From Talpa occidentalis (lineage: Eukaryota; Chordata; Mammalia; Eulipotyphla; Talpidae): a DNA stretch of 64,000 nt. Below the pieces are notes generated by a model. That model worked only from the letters and a program-made list of their open reading frames with translations, was not told the DNA's origin and ran no database searches. A program made the position numbers and the translations under genes. The DNA is taken from assembly GCF_014898055.3 (NCBI RefSeq), contig NW_023601212.1:53928329-53992328 (forward strand), read 5' to 3'. Below are positions 43,813-55,089 of this stretch, one piece after another. Each line of letters begins with the position of its first letter. Position 1 is the stretch's first letter.

Positions 43813-44607
43813 GGCTATAATAAAACTCTCATCACACGTGTAGTACTTTCCTGAATTCTGTGAGTTGTTCCAGCAAATTATCAAATTTGAGGGTACTCCT
43901 GTAAACCCTGAACTTGTGGCCAGTTGTTCAAAGAGAAGGTGATCATAGGAAACCCCAAACCTGCGACTGGTGTCTATAATGAGGGCAGAAATGAGGTGAC
44001 TGTGTCCTTAACCTTGAGTTTGGCTAACTCACTGCATTAACTGGAAGGTAAGCTCATACCACACGTCTGCCTAACACACTGTCAAACAATGTATTATGTT
44101 TAAAGCATAAACAATGGGATAGCCTACTCAAAATACTGTCATTACAGATGCATCCATGCGTGTGCATCTACCTATACTGTCCTATTCGTCAGTACTTGAG
44201 GAAGACTTGCTGGTTAGGTGAAATGCCCGTCTCCTTTCCCTTCCTTTTAGCTCTCAGTGAAACCATCTGCACAGCCTTCCTCTTTCTTTCATTCTTCTTC
44301 CCTCCCCTTCCTGGTGTGGAAGAGTTGGTATCAGGACCCCACTAGGTCCCGGCAGGGAGAAGGACTGCTGTGAACAGGCATCGAGGGTGTGCCAGCTGGT
44401 GCCCCAGGACACAGGGCACTGGAGGGTGGGGGCAGGGGGTGAATGTAAAAGGCACAGCTGTGTGACTGGAAGCTTTTTCTGTAGCAGCAAGCCTGGCTTC
44501 CTGGAGATTCTACTCTTAGCGTCTTCAACCAAAACCTGCCACTGCCTCTTCCCACAGTCAGTGTTTCCAGCTTCACCTGACAAGCTTTTATTTGAGGAAG
44601 TGCTGCA
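43813..44607. other. Unrecognised sequence
   Basis: No gene or repeat assignable. Confidence 0.4.
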
Positions 44608-44980
44608 GTACTGGTTTTCTAGGCCCATCATAACAAAATATCACAGGCTAGGTGACTGAAAAACAGAAATTTATTTTCTGGAGGCTGAAAGTCCAATATC
44701 AAGTTTGGGCAGCGTTGGTCTCTCTGAGGCCCTCTTCCTCAGCTCCCAAATGCCCACCTTCTCACTTGCACCTTGCTCGGCCTTCCCTCCTATGCCCAGT
44801 TTCCTCCTCTCACGAAGACACCAGTCAGACAGCACTAGGGCCCATCCTACAGGCCACATTTTAACTTAATCACTTCTTTAAAGGCCCTGTCTCCCTCTAA
44901 CTACAGCCACATTCCGAGACACTGGGAGTTAGGGTTTCAACATACGAATCTGGAGGGGCTCCCAAGTCAGCTCATCGCAG
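44608..44980 (-). mobile_element. MLT2B-like (ERVL) LTR, antisense
   Basis: TTTTCTAGGCCCATCATAAC, GAAAAACAGAAATTTATTTT, CTGGAGGCTGAAAGTCCAAT, AAGACACCAGTCAGACAGCA, TTTTAACTTAATCACTTCTT and GTTAGGGTTTCAACATACGA match MLT2B read in reverse, nearly full length. Confidence 0.88.
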
Positions 44981-45195
44981 GCTCTGTGCCAGGTATCAGC
45001 ACACCCAGACAGCTAGACAAGGGCACTGTCATCGCGTGGTCACAGTCTCGCAGAGGCTGACATGAGAACAAGCGTGCTGGGTGGATGGGGAGAAGAGGAA
45101 GCCGCAGCTCCAAGGAGCCACACGGAAGTCATTAACCCTGTCTGATGAGCTGGGAACAACTTCATTCACGGGATGGTGCCATTTGAACCGGCCTT
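44981..45195 (-). repeat. L2 3' end, antisense
   Basis: CTCTGTGCCAGGTATCAGCA, AAGGGCACTGTCATCGCGTG and CCATTTGAACCGGCCTTTGA follow the reverse-complement L2 end. Confidence 0.45.
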
Positions 45196-46092
45196 TGATA
45201 GAATAGGTTTTCAACAGACAGAGAAGGTCATTCCCTGCAGATTAAGGAGACCTGGAAGACTAGTTCTGGTTATATCATCAATGATTAACATTTGGCCAAG
45301 GTACAAGAGACCTATTTCCTCCAGTTCAGAGCTGTCTTTGTGATATTCTCTCACTTCACACAACAGAATTCCTGTCTCCTGTTCTTTCATGTGATTAGAT
45401 ATTTGAAACATCTTCTTCCTCTGTTTATTTCCTGATAATATCTAGAATACCAACGTCATGTCAGGACCCCAGCATCCTCGTTCTCTTTATGCCTTTCAGT
45501 TTATCTCTCAGAATTTATCTTCTTCCTGAACTGCTATTTCCTTTTCCCTAAATTCAGGGGCTTTCTGTTCATTGAGGGGTTCATGGTTTTATTCTGCCTT
45601 GAAGCACTCTTCCCATTAGCAAGGGATTTTTTGACAAGAAAGGTGTAGCTAAGCCCATTCTCTGTAAGATCTGTCACTGCCTAAGTGCTACCCTGCTGCT
45701 TGAGTCCTCGTTCGTCTCCATGGCGATGTTCTGAAACTATTCTGCTTGTGTGAATAAGTTCAAGGCCCATCAAATTATTTATCATCACAGAGCTAGCACA
45801 CCTCACCAATGCACACAAGTACACACTCAGCTCATATCATCAACGTCCGCAGATGCAACCAGTTTGTGTGTACTCATTTCAAAACAGCTCCTCTTTGAAA
45901 TGGATGGGCCAGTCATCAGCTCACTTCATTGACTCATTCGCTCATTCACAAATCCAGGCTTTATGAGGAGGACACACATAAAAACATATCTCCTCCTTGT
46001 GAGCAGGGATGGCAATCACAGATGGCTTCACCATGGAGTGGTGAGCTGACCACCGAAGGGGTAAGGGTTTTCAACAAAACCACGCAAGGGCA
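45196..46092. other. Unrecognised sequence
   Basis: No gene or repeat assignable. Confidence 0.4.
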
Positions 46093-46300
46093 GGGCCTCC
46101 CTGGTAGCCTAGGGATTAAGTCTCAGCACCATCACCCTTGTGGCCTCCATCTCCCATCAGGGAGCAAACCCTCTCCTGTCACCCGCTGCTCCCCATACCA
46201 CTGTATTTCAGTAGATCCACCTGTTCTGCTCCCCACTTTGTCTCTGGTGAATCCTCTCACCCCCTGCACCTCTGGCCTACACCCCAGTTCTTCTACACAT
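46093..46300 (+). mobile_element. Older tRNA-SINE, internally deleted
   Basis: Sense copy with head GGGCCTCCCTGGTAGCCTAG and end CCTCTGGCCTACACCCCAGT. The segment between head and CTCTCCTGTCACCCGCTGCT is shortened and rearranged. Its A-tail is missing because the next SINE begins there. Confidence 0.88.
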
Positions 46301-46564
46301 TTTTTTAAAGATTTTATTTTATTTATACAAGATCTGGGGTACAGGCCAGATGCACAGGAGGGTGAGAGGATTCACCAGAGCCAGAGTGGGGAACAAAACA
46401 GGCAGACTGACGAAATACACTGCTGAGGGGAGCAGCGGGTGAGACAGAAGAGGTCTGCTCACCAAGTGGGTTGCTCCGAGGCCGGCGGGGATCAAACTGG
46501 CATTGCAGAGGCTGCGAACTGCCTCACAGCACTGCACTCAACTGCCTGTGCCACCAGGGAGGCC
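46301..46564 (-). mobile_element. tRNA-SINE abutting the previous copy tail-to-tail
   Basis: Minus-strand copy starting with its tail TTTTTTTAAAGATTTTATTT and ending with head CCTGTGCCACCAGGGAGGCC. It lies directly against the sense copy, probably inserted into that copy's A-rich tail, creating a tail-to-tail inverted pair. Confidence 0.9.
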
Positions 46565-46794
46565 CCTACAAAATATTTTTTTAATCTACCCCAAAAAGGC
46601 AATGCTAAGACATTGTGGTGGGAATGAACAAGCAAGGCAACAAAGTAAATGCGTCAGATAATAAGACTGAAAGCAAGATGGAGGAGGGTAATGGGGAGAC
46701 ATATAGGGGGAAGATGGAGATGGGGCTAGAAAAGAGGTCACAATGAGGTCCCAGAGGGTTTGCATAAAATACTAAGGAGTGTAGCCTCCATAAG

Positions 46795-47189
46795 TGTAGG
46801 GTAAGGAAAAATATCAGGCTTTTCTGCCCTCCCGCCATCAGGATAGATAAGGGAAACTGTGATCCTGAATGCATGCCTGATGGCGGGCACCTGGAGTGGG
46901 TACACCTGGGCTAAGACTGTGCTTTTAAGGGCAGCATCACGGGGACGCCAGGAGAAGCCGAAGCAGAAGCCAAAGGAGAAGCCGAGAGAAGGCCGGAGAG
47001 TCCACAGAGTGAACACCTGCTGGGGGCTGGGAGGCCAGCCAGCCTCCCGGCCCCCCAGCACCCCTGCCTGCCATATGCCTGGTGAACCCCAATAAAAGAC
47101 CTGCAAAAAACCACTGAGGACTCTGACTCCTCCTTTACCCGATCTGCATGGGATCAGAAAACCTGCACTGGTCCATTCCTACCTTTACA
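46795..47189 (+). repeat. 5' LTR of the 46.8-kb element
   Basis: Starts TGTAGGGTAAGG, ends CCTACCTTTACA. AATAAA polyadenylation signal at 47091-47096. Contains a perfect 12-bp inverted repeat (CCCGCCATCAGG at 46831-46842; CCTGATGGCGGG at 46876-46887). By eye it differs from the 3' LTR at 13 of 395 positions (10 transitions, 3 transversions, no indels). Confidence 0.97.
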
Positions 47190-47191
47190 AT

Positions 47192-47212
47192 TGGCGTAGT
47201 TGGCAGGATGAT
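47192..47212 (+). other. Primer binding site, tRNA-Ser type
   Basis: TGGCGTAGTTGGCAGGATGA is complementary over its first 18 bases, with one mismatch, to the 3' end of serine tRNA including CCA (expected TGGCGTAGTCGGCAGGAT). It lies two bases after the 5' LTR. Confidence 0.85.
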
Positions 47213-48473
47213 CCATGCAGATGGGTATTGGAGCCCTCCGAAGACCTGGAGGGGCTAAGGAGTAACAGTGTTTGCCTGTGACGACGCTGGAGGCGTCATG
47301 GCACCACAGGAGATGGACAACGTACATGAGCTACAGGACAAGACCTGGCATGGAGGAGACACCCGAAAGAACCGGACAACGACACCCGAAATGACCAGCC
47401 AACGACCACTGAGGCAGCAATAATCGTCGGGAAGACAGGGCCACGATTCAGAGCTCGCCAGTGCTGATGTAGGGAGAGGCCAATGGACTTCGACTGGTGG
47501 ACTTGGACTGATGGACTCACACTGATGAACTTGGACTGACAATCCCGCCAGAAGGTGGAGGCCCTTGCAGGTTGATACGTTTTGGGACGCTGGGGATGGA
47601 ACAGTTTTGTTTGTAAACCCCAGGAGATGGGAATCTGGGGGTGGCCAGTGGGCCTTGATGGCCGAAAGCAGCCTGTGTATGCCCAGCAGCCAGGCAGAGG
47701 AGAAAAGCCAACTGAGAAGGCAAAAGCTGGTGCTGATGCTAAGTTGAGAAGCCCTGAGTGGCTGTTAAGCAGCCTGAGTATGCTGAAGACCTATGAGTCT
47801 CATAAAAATCACCTGTGGGTGATACCCTACTTGTTGTCGAGTGAGGGTGAGGAGCTGAGGAACCCGTCCTTGGGGGACGGGTGGAGAACGTGGCTTGGGG
47901 TGGAGCCCAAGCCAAAGAGGGGACCCGAAAGAGGCCTCATGTAGAGTTTGGATCCCCAACCCATGTGCTTGTGCAGTGGGTTGGCTTGAGTGCAGGGGTC
48001 TGAGAGTCGCATTGGTGGCTATGAAGGCCGGGTGTTGGAGCGACTGCAGACAGAAATCCTGAGGGTTGGCGATTACCCCCAACAGAATAGAATCACCAAT
48101 CCCAGAGCTAGTGCATCCTGGGGGTGTTTGCTGTGTGTGGCTTGTAGCCAAGACTACAGAGAAGGCCAGGAAGCCTGACGGCTCCTGGTGTGATATAGTA
48201 GATGCCGTGAGTGGTTCCCCTCCCTCGTATGAGCAGTGCCTTCGGCAGCAGATTTGGTGGCTCATCTGCTGGTACAAATAATTGTCTTTTGCACTAGGTT
48301 GGGGCCCTGCCTGGACTTATTTGTGTTCCATTGTATTTTGTTATATTGTGATGTATTTCATTTACTTTTGTGGGCCATGGCTGCAGTGTTCATATTGCCA
48401 AGAGACATGTGTTAATGATTTGTATATAGAGACTGATAAAGACTATATGGCAGAAAACCCTGAGGGGGTGGTC
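47213..48473 (+). mobile_element. Internal region without retroviral genes
   Basis: About 1.26 kb with no recognisable gag, pol or env motif. Open frames at 47582-47944 and on the minus strand around 47765-48277 show no family resemblance. Positions 48329-48404 resemble the U3 module of the solo LTR at 24.9 kb. A purine-rich tract (TGAGGGGGTGG, 48461-48471) precedes the 3' LTR. Confidence 0.85.
48461..48473 (+). other. Polypurine-like tract
   Basis: TGAGGGGGTGGTC abuts the TGTAGGG start of the 3' LTR, where plus-strand priming normally occurs. It is short and imperfect. Confidence 0.6.
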
Positions 48474-48868
48474 TGTAGGGTAAGGAAAAATATCAGGCTT
48501 TTCTGCCCTCCCACCATCAGGATAGATGAGGGAAACTGTGATCCTGAATGCATGCCTGATGGCAGGCACCTGGAGTGGGTACACCTGGGCTAAGACTGTG
48601 CTTTTAAGGGCGGCGTCATGGGGACGCCAGGAGAAGCCTAAGCAGAAGTCAAAGGAGAAGCCGAGAGAAGGCCGGAGAGCCCACAGAGTGAAGACCTGCT
48701 GGGGGCTGGGAGGCCTGCCAGCCTCCTGGCCCCCCAGCACCCCTGCCTGCCATATGCCTGGTGAACCCCAATAAAAGACCTGCAAAAAACCACTGAGGAC
48801 TCTGACTCCTCCTTTACCCGGTCTGCATGGGATCAGAAAACCTGCACTGGTCCATTCCTACCTTTACA
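48474..48868 (+). repeat. 3' LTR of the 46.8-kb element
   Basis: 395 bp from TGTAGGG to TTTACA, with AATAAA at 48770-48775. The length is identical to the 5' LTR. Many of the 13 differences fall at CpG/TpG positions. Confidence 0.97.
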
Positions 48869-48873
48869 ATAAG

Positions 48874-49639
48874 CAATGAGGAGGATCTCAAGAGGAAATG
48901 CAGCAGCATCAAATTTATATTCTAGAAGTTCTTCCCCGGAGTTTTATAAAACGGTGAAGGCCCAGAGTCACCAGGGACAAGCTGATGAGCACCACAGTGA
49001 AGCGGAGACAGACAGTGCACATGGGAACATTCAAGCTGCACTTGAGAGGCAGGCCAGGTGGGGCTTATGACCAATTAGGATGGAGGAATAAAGGAAAACT
49101 CAAAGACTTCTGAGCTGGTTTGAAGCCAAAGAAATGAACAGGGTGAAGGAAAAGATGAAATATTTAGTTTGGGAGTTTTTCAGTTTGAAGAGTCTTTGGG
49201 ACCTCCATTCAGAGACATCCCTGTCCCCCATTTCCCCACACCCATAATTCTCTGTCACAGGGATAAAGCAACATGACAAATTAATATCCACAGAGGTAGA
49301 ATTAAGATGAAAGGATTTCACATGTGACTTCCCCTTTGGAATTGTATTTCTAGTTAAAAAAAAAAAAAAGAGTACCATTCAGCTACTGTTAACCGAAGGG
49401 ATGACTGTCCTACAAAGAAATTCTGGGCAATGTTGTTGGGGAGACATTTTCAGGGAAGAGCTTTCCATCTTTCCTAAAATCACATCAGACAGACTACTGC
49501 TAAAACTCTCTTTGTGAAGAGCATGCAGTTGAAATTTCACCTTCATGCCAAAGAACCCAGCTCACACGTAGAGAAAGACGTCTTCCTTCTGGGCAGGATT
49601 TGCTCTGTTCCATGGGTGGTGAGATGCCAGATGTCTGGG
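48874..49639. other. Unrecognised sequence
   Basis: Nothing assignable; an A-run at about 49356-49370 has no recognised element attached. Confidence 0.4.
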
Positions 49640-49795
49640 GTCACTGAGTTCAAGTTCCGGCTCCATCATTTTCATTGTGTGATCTTGGGCATGGGCATTA
49701 TTTAACCTTTCCAAGACTCAATTCCATCATTCATTAACAGGGGCTCGGCACACCTGCTTCTCGGGGTCATGAGCTTTGGTTTAAATGAGATGGTC
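49640..49795 (+). repeat. MIR fragment
   Basis: CACTGAGTTCAAGTTCCGGC, GTGTGATCTTGGGCATGGGC and TTTAACCTTTCCAAGACTCA with CATCATTCATTAACAGGG match the sense MIR. Confidence 0.8.
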
Positions 49796-51012
49796 ATTGT
49801 CAACATTGGCTCCTTCATCCCCAGATGGCCCGCATCTCATTTCAGATTTGAATCTCCATCGGTTATTCTCACTGCCTCCACCATATATTTCAGCATCTCT
49901 CAACGCCCAATTCACTGAGAGAAGCCTAATTTTCTCCCTGTTCATGGGCTATTAGCTGCTCTGACAACTTCAAGTGATGAAAAGCCACCATTTGGGTGGC
50001 AAAGGCTCAGAAGCTGCAAACCCAGTGAAGAAGGCTATGCCTCTGAATGACCAGCAGGGGGCAGCATCCGGCAGCATAAGGCTGGAGCCCATCTAGGAAG
50101 GAGACAGAGGAGGCTTTTGAATTCAGACACCAGCTGACAAAGGACTTTTTTCCTCCACGTGGGTCCACCCAGGGGAGTCAGATTTTTAGAGAACAAGGGA
50201 ACAGGGGGTGATTTTCCGGCCCCTGCCTGGTTATTCTTAAGTCCCCACCAGGACTAACTACGGTTACCTTTCAATATAGTCCCCTAACTTTGAGAAGCAG
50301 AGGGCATGTCCTTACCTCATCATCAGGCACTTGCTGCAGATGCTTGTGCCCTACATGAAATCATGGGGGAGGGCACCTGACAAGGGCAAAATGGGGAGCT
50401 AACCCCCTCCCAAGTGTTTTTAGTTTCCCACACCCTCAGCCCCGTTGGGGAAGTGCTGGAAGAGACAAAAGAAATGCAGGGCACAGCTCCCATAGGAGCT
50501 ATTAAATTGTTGAAAGACATGCAGATGTCCAATTGCAGAAAGACACAGGATACACGGTATCACGTGCTCGGGTTTTGATCAAGCACAGTGGCTCCATGTC
50601 CCCGAAGCGCTAGGACACATGGTCAGACCTGTGATGCTTCTCTCTGATTCGTGGATTTGTTTCACGGAAAAACAAAGAGACAGATGTTTAAAATCATCAA
50701 GACTGCCCTGGAAGTCCAGCATGCAGGGACAGATGATCCGAGCTATGGGAATTTGGAGAAGGAAGCTATTCAAGTCTGTGCAAGTGAGTGACCCGCACGA
50801 GTCAGGGGGCTTGGTCACTCCAAGAGAGCTTTCGTGCCAAAGAGAGACACTCAACACTCATTCTCGTATTGACTTTGCCTGGGGAGGGAAACCGCTATGT
50901 CATAGTGACGTCACTCCCTTCCAGGAATCACTGAATCAGGTTCAGCTGCCCGAGGGCCAGGCTGGACCCACTCACTTCCTCCTCTGGCCAGAGGTAGAGG
51001 AGAGAGCACACT
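49796..51012. other. Unrecognised sequence
   Basis: No gene or repeat assignable. The 144-residue plus-strand frame at 50619-51053 ends in proline codons contributed by the following CCCCCA run. Confidence 0.4.
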
Positions 51013-51042
51013 CCCCACCCCCACCCCCACCCCCACCCCCAC
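51013..51042. repeat. (CCCCCA)n short tandem repeat
   Basis: Five near-perfect CCCCCA units. The minus strand is (TGGGGG)n, able in principle to form a G-quadruplex. Confidence 0.93.
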
Positions 51043-51894
51043 GGAAGCTTTAGACCTGTGTTGTTGTTTTTTTTTAACCACCATGGCCAAGGCTCAAGAC
51101 TGTGAGGACATGGCCCAGAACAGGTCAGCTGGTCAGAGAGAGGCACAGCCGGTGGCACCAGGCTGCAGGCTCCCAGCACACACTGGTGCAGGGAGGAGAG
51201 GCCCCCTGTGGAGAATCACATCCACTTACAGCACAGTGTCTTGGGAGAGATGGCACGGTTAGCTTTGTCAGGCATTTAAACCTCCTGTGAACGAGTTGGG
51301 TGGTTTCTAAGGAAAAAAATTGTGACAGCAGAATTACGAAGGGATTAAGTAAGAGGGAGTTGATGCTGGGGGGTAAGTACAGAGAGCTGAGGAACATTGA
51401 AAGGGGACCTGTATCCACTTCACAAAGGAAGGTTATTCCAGATACAGTGCCACACCCAGATCATCTGGGGGCAGGGAACAGGTCTGTTCTCAAATGAAGG
51501 TGGGCACTTACATGGCAAGTCTCCTCCCAGGGCCAGAAACCCAGTAACAGGGCCCCAGGGTGTCCACTTGTAGTCTTAAGAGGATGAGTTTTTTGCCCAG
51601 AATAAATAGGTGTCTCCCCTCCTCCCCATGGCAGACCCTTCTCTTCCTTGTTCAGAGGATTCAAAAAATAGAATCTGTCCACACCACATCACATGAGGGT
51701 CTTTTTCATCTATTCATTTACCTGATGCTCTGCAAGCCAGTCCTGGGAAGAACAAAATCACTGATAGGCAGTAATGTGATTTTATAACACTGTGAAGGTC
51801 CTATCCTCACCCTGCTTCCACTATCACATGCAGGCGGGCGCGCGCACACACACAATCTGCCATGCTTTGATCTTTTGTTCCATTGTTTCACTTA
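51043..51894. other. Unrecognised sequence
   Basis: No assignable repeat except a GCGCGCACACACACACA tract near 51837-51853. Confidence 0.4.
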
Positions 51895-52030
51895 AGTCAA
51901 CAAAACCTTGCCAGGTAAGTAATCTCCTTTTACAAACAAGGACAATTCAGAAAGGTGAAGGAAATTCTTCAGGGTCACACAGCTTGTGTGTGACAGAGCC
52001 AGTCTCAGAAACCAGGTAGGTCTGATTTGG
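51895..52030 (-). repeat. MIR/L2-type fragment
   Basis: CTCCTTTTACAAACAAGGAC, TTCTTCAGGGTCACACAGCT and GAGCCAGTCTCAGAAACCAG follow the antisense MIR order. Confidence 0.65.
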
Positions 52031-54209
52031 AGGATCTGGGATCTTTCCATTCGCATATTCTGACTCAAAGTAGGAACCTCCTTCTCCTCTGAGTCAGAAA
52101 TTATAAAATTAGAATTTCATTCAGCAATTCACAATCTTAAGGTTGGAAAACATTTTGGAGGTTGTCCAGGCCCACGACCCAGGCAGATGTGTGAATCTCC
52201 TGCATAATGTCCCTGGCTTCTGCTTGGATACACCACCTCCAGGAAATGCATTATGTCCTGGTTCAGCTGGTGCCAGCTTAGGATTATTAAACAGTTCTTT
52301 TGGGCTTAGAGCTGAAATCTCTCTCCTTGTAGCATGCACACATCGAGTCTATACTTGGAAACTGATAGAACCCAAGCAGTGTATCACTCAGAATTGGTTT
52401 TCTTCAGACTCTACAGGGTCTCAATTCTTCCCAGCCAACTTTGCATGACAATTCCTCACCACTCTCCTCTGAAAGAGTCGGTTTGTCTTTTTGGTCTCAA
52501 AGGGAGACCCCAGCATGACTACAGTGCTCCACAGTGAGCTACGTGACCCGGAAAAGGATAGGACCAGATCACACTGGTCAGACTATAACCCCGTCATTTA
52601 GTTCATGGGACTTGATATGTTGGGGACTCATTTTGATCTTATCATGAATAAAACCCTGAAGTGCATTTCCCATGGGCTGTCACGCCCGCTCCCGACCTGT
52701 GTCCATCTTGGTCTCAGATGTTCATAACCTGTTCACACCACACAGATAGTGTATGACAAAGACTCCTGGGCAGCGTGGCCATCCCCTGCCACGTGGGCAT
52801 CCCTCCTGGCACCGCTGACCCACTATGGCTTAACCATAGTCTCTCTGGCCCCAGTTCTGGTGGTCCTCGCTGAGTCACTGCAGAGGAGCTCCTGACCCAG
52901 GCACCCTTCACCAAGCACGCTGGCTCTTCATCCCCAGTTTCCTGTGCACGTGCAGGGTTACCTGGAAGTTCTGGACACAACCTCATGGCACCAGGAAGAA
53001 GCAAGGGCCTGCCTCAGATCCTCCCTTCCAGGATTTCTACCATGCCATTGCTATCCGGTAGCGACACCTGCAAGGGATTCTCTTCCCAGCCATGTAAATG
53101 TGAAGTGGAACTTAGATAAGCACCTCAACTTTCCACTTCTGTTACCAGACCCGACTGTTTCTTCCACCGTGCCTGTCACTACCCCACTCCCTGGCGGGCG
53201 GGCATGGTGCGCAGCATCTTTCTCTACCTCCTCATCTTCTGAGGCTCCTCCAAGCTTCTCCCAACACCAGATGGATTTTCCTTCCTTCCTGCAGGGCAGG
53301 TGCTTCCTTTGTGTCCAACACTCTGTTCTCTGCAGGATGCTTTAGCACATCGCTTGACGCTCGGCTTCACAAGCTTTGCTCCAGATACAGAAAAGAGATC
53401 TTGGAAGGTAGAAAACTTTCTCCCTCTCAACACCAAGGTTCTCAAGATTATTGGTTATTCATTTAGAACATGCGGGTTCACCTGCAGCCCCAGACCCATT
53501 GACCCAGAGAGCAGGGGCAGTTTGACTGCGGAGAGTGAAAAATCTGTTGTTCTAATATCCAAAAAAATCTCACTTCTTTCTCCTAACCCAAGACAAATAT
53601 CTGAAAGGATTCACTTCTCTGGCCTCTCATTCTCATACATTCTTGTCTCCACAACACCAAATCCTTCAAGCACCAATCCAATTTCTCCTGGTTATCTTTT
53701 GGGGGTCTGCTTCCCTCATCAGTCACCCATCTGCAGCAGAAAGGCCACACCCTCAAAAGTGTGCTCATGTCTGTTGATATCACTGTTTTCTACACAAGCA
53801 GCAGCAGATTTAAAACCAGTAAAGTGGATTATTGTCACCCCAATCACATGACTCTCATTCTTTTAACATAGATGGGGGAGTGGAACTTGTGGTTTGTGTT
53901 TAAATCACAAAACCCAATTTGCGTTGATACAAGGTCCCCAGCAGAGACTCTCCTTCCCCTGTGACCCTCCTAGAAGCATCCTTGCTCCACTGCCCTCTGT
54001 ACTTGTCAACCTTTGCCTCATCCCACCCGTCACCTGCATTCCATCCATCAAGGCCTCAATAGCTCAGCCTGGACTTCGAGCCAGTCCCCCCCATCCCCGC
54101 CCCAACATCAGCAGGCATCTGAGGGTTTATGCAGCATCCACTGCCCCAAATCCCTTCCTACCATGAAATTTCCCGGTGGTGGGCACAGTATGTAATTTAC
54201 TCTCTCTAA
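52031..54209. other. Unrecognised intergenic sequence
   Basis: No family assigned with confidence. The 183-residue frame at 53300-53851 has no recognisable domain. Confidence 0.4.
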
Positions 54210-54600
54210 TGCACTTTCAGTCCATTCATTCATTCTGCAAACATTTGTGAGCACCTACCCTGTCAGGCAATGTTGTGGATGCTGGCACTGCAGGGACCAA
54301 CATCTGGATGCAGCCAGGCCTTCAAAATTCTGATGGAGAACACGCATGATATATAAGGAGCATGTATACAGAGGACACCTCTGTCACAATTATGCTGTTC
54401 TTAGAAGGAAAGAAATAGGATGGTGTGAGCTAGCACAGAAGGAGGCTGCTCTGGAAGGGTAACCAAGGGTGACTTCTCTGAGGAGGGGCTAATGTTTTAA
54501 TTGACATCTGTCTGATGGAAAGAGGCAGAGGGGCAGAAAGGCATTCCAGACTGAGGGAAAGCTAGAGCACATGGCCAGAGCCAGGGATAAGCCGGTGTCT
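54210..54600 (-). repeat. L2 3' region, antisense
   Basis: TTCATTCATTCTGCAAACAT, TTGTGAGCACCTACCCTGTC, GGATGCTGGCACTGCAGGGA, TGACTTCTCTGAGGAGGGGC and AAAGGCATTCCAGACTGAGG match the reverse-complement L2 in order. Confidence 0.68.
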
Positions 54601-55062
54601 GCCAACCATCCAAAGGTGTGGGGATTGAGAGAAGAGAAAAGAGGGGAGAGGCAGGAGCCCATACCGGGCTGGTGGGTCAAGAGAAGAACTGGATCTAATC
54701 TATGTGCTGAAAAATGACAGAACTGATGAAAATGTCCATAGATCACTCTGGTTATTATGTGAGACTAGAGCTGGGGTTGGGGTGGGGCGTGGGGGAAATA
54801 TGAAGTCAGTCAATCACCCTGTCTCTCCATGAGACGTGATGACTATGGTGTTGGCAATGAGATGGAAGGCAATGGAAGGATAGAGATAAAACTTGGAAGA
54901 AGGCATATTTGGGAGGTAGGATTGACATTTGTCATACTGTAGTCTGATTTTAAGAAAGCACTTAAAGGAGCATCTCACACTGGGAGTCAGAGAGACAGAC
55001 TGAGGTAAGAAGCAGGGGGCTTGGTCAGACAGAGGATGGGGACTATGAGAGGCATCCTGGGG

Positions 55063-55089
55063 GGTGTGTGTGTGTGTGTGTGTGTGTGT
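55063..55089. repeat. (GT)n microsatellite
   Basis: About 13 uninterrupted GT units. Confidence 0.95.

Larger units (their letters stand above)
46790..48873 (+). mobile_element. Complete non-autonomous LTR retrotransposon
   Basis: The 2,074-bp element (46795-48868) lies between perfect 5-bp duplications ATAAG (46790-46794, 48869-48873). It has two 395-bp LTRs, a serine-tRNA-type primer binding site two bases inside the 5' LTR, a purine-rich tract next to the 3' LTR and a 1,284-bp internal region. No reverse transcriptase, protease, integrase or envelope motif is visible; internal frames are 120 residues or shorter. It must have been mobilised by a related autonomous element. The 5-bp duplication and tRNA-Ser-type primer are compatible with HERV-S/ERVL-type elements, but class is uncertain. 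Confidence 0.95.

Noticed and set aside
47582..47944. 120-residue frame inside the LTR element as a gag-like gene
   Set aside because: No zinc knuckle, major homology region or other gag feature is visible.
48282..48593. 103-residue frame as a small membrane or envelope-like protein
   Set aside because: It crosses from the internal region into the 3' LTR, and the hydrophobic part is the block shared with the U3 of the older solo LTR, so it is not conserved as coding.
53300..53851. 183-residue plus-strand frame as a gene
   Set aside because: Serine/proline-rich low-complexity translation without family resemblance and without supporting splice or promoter signals.
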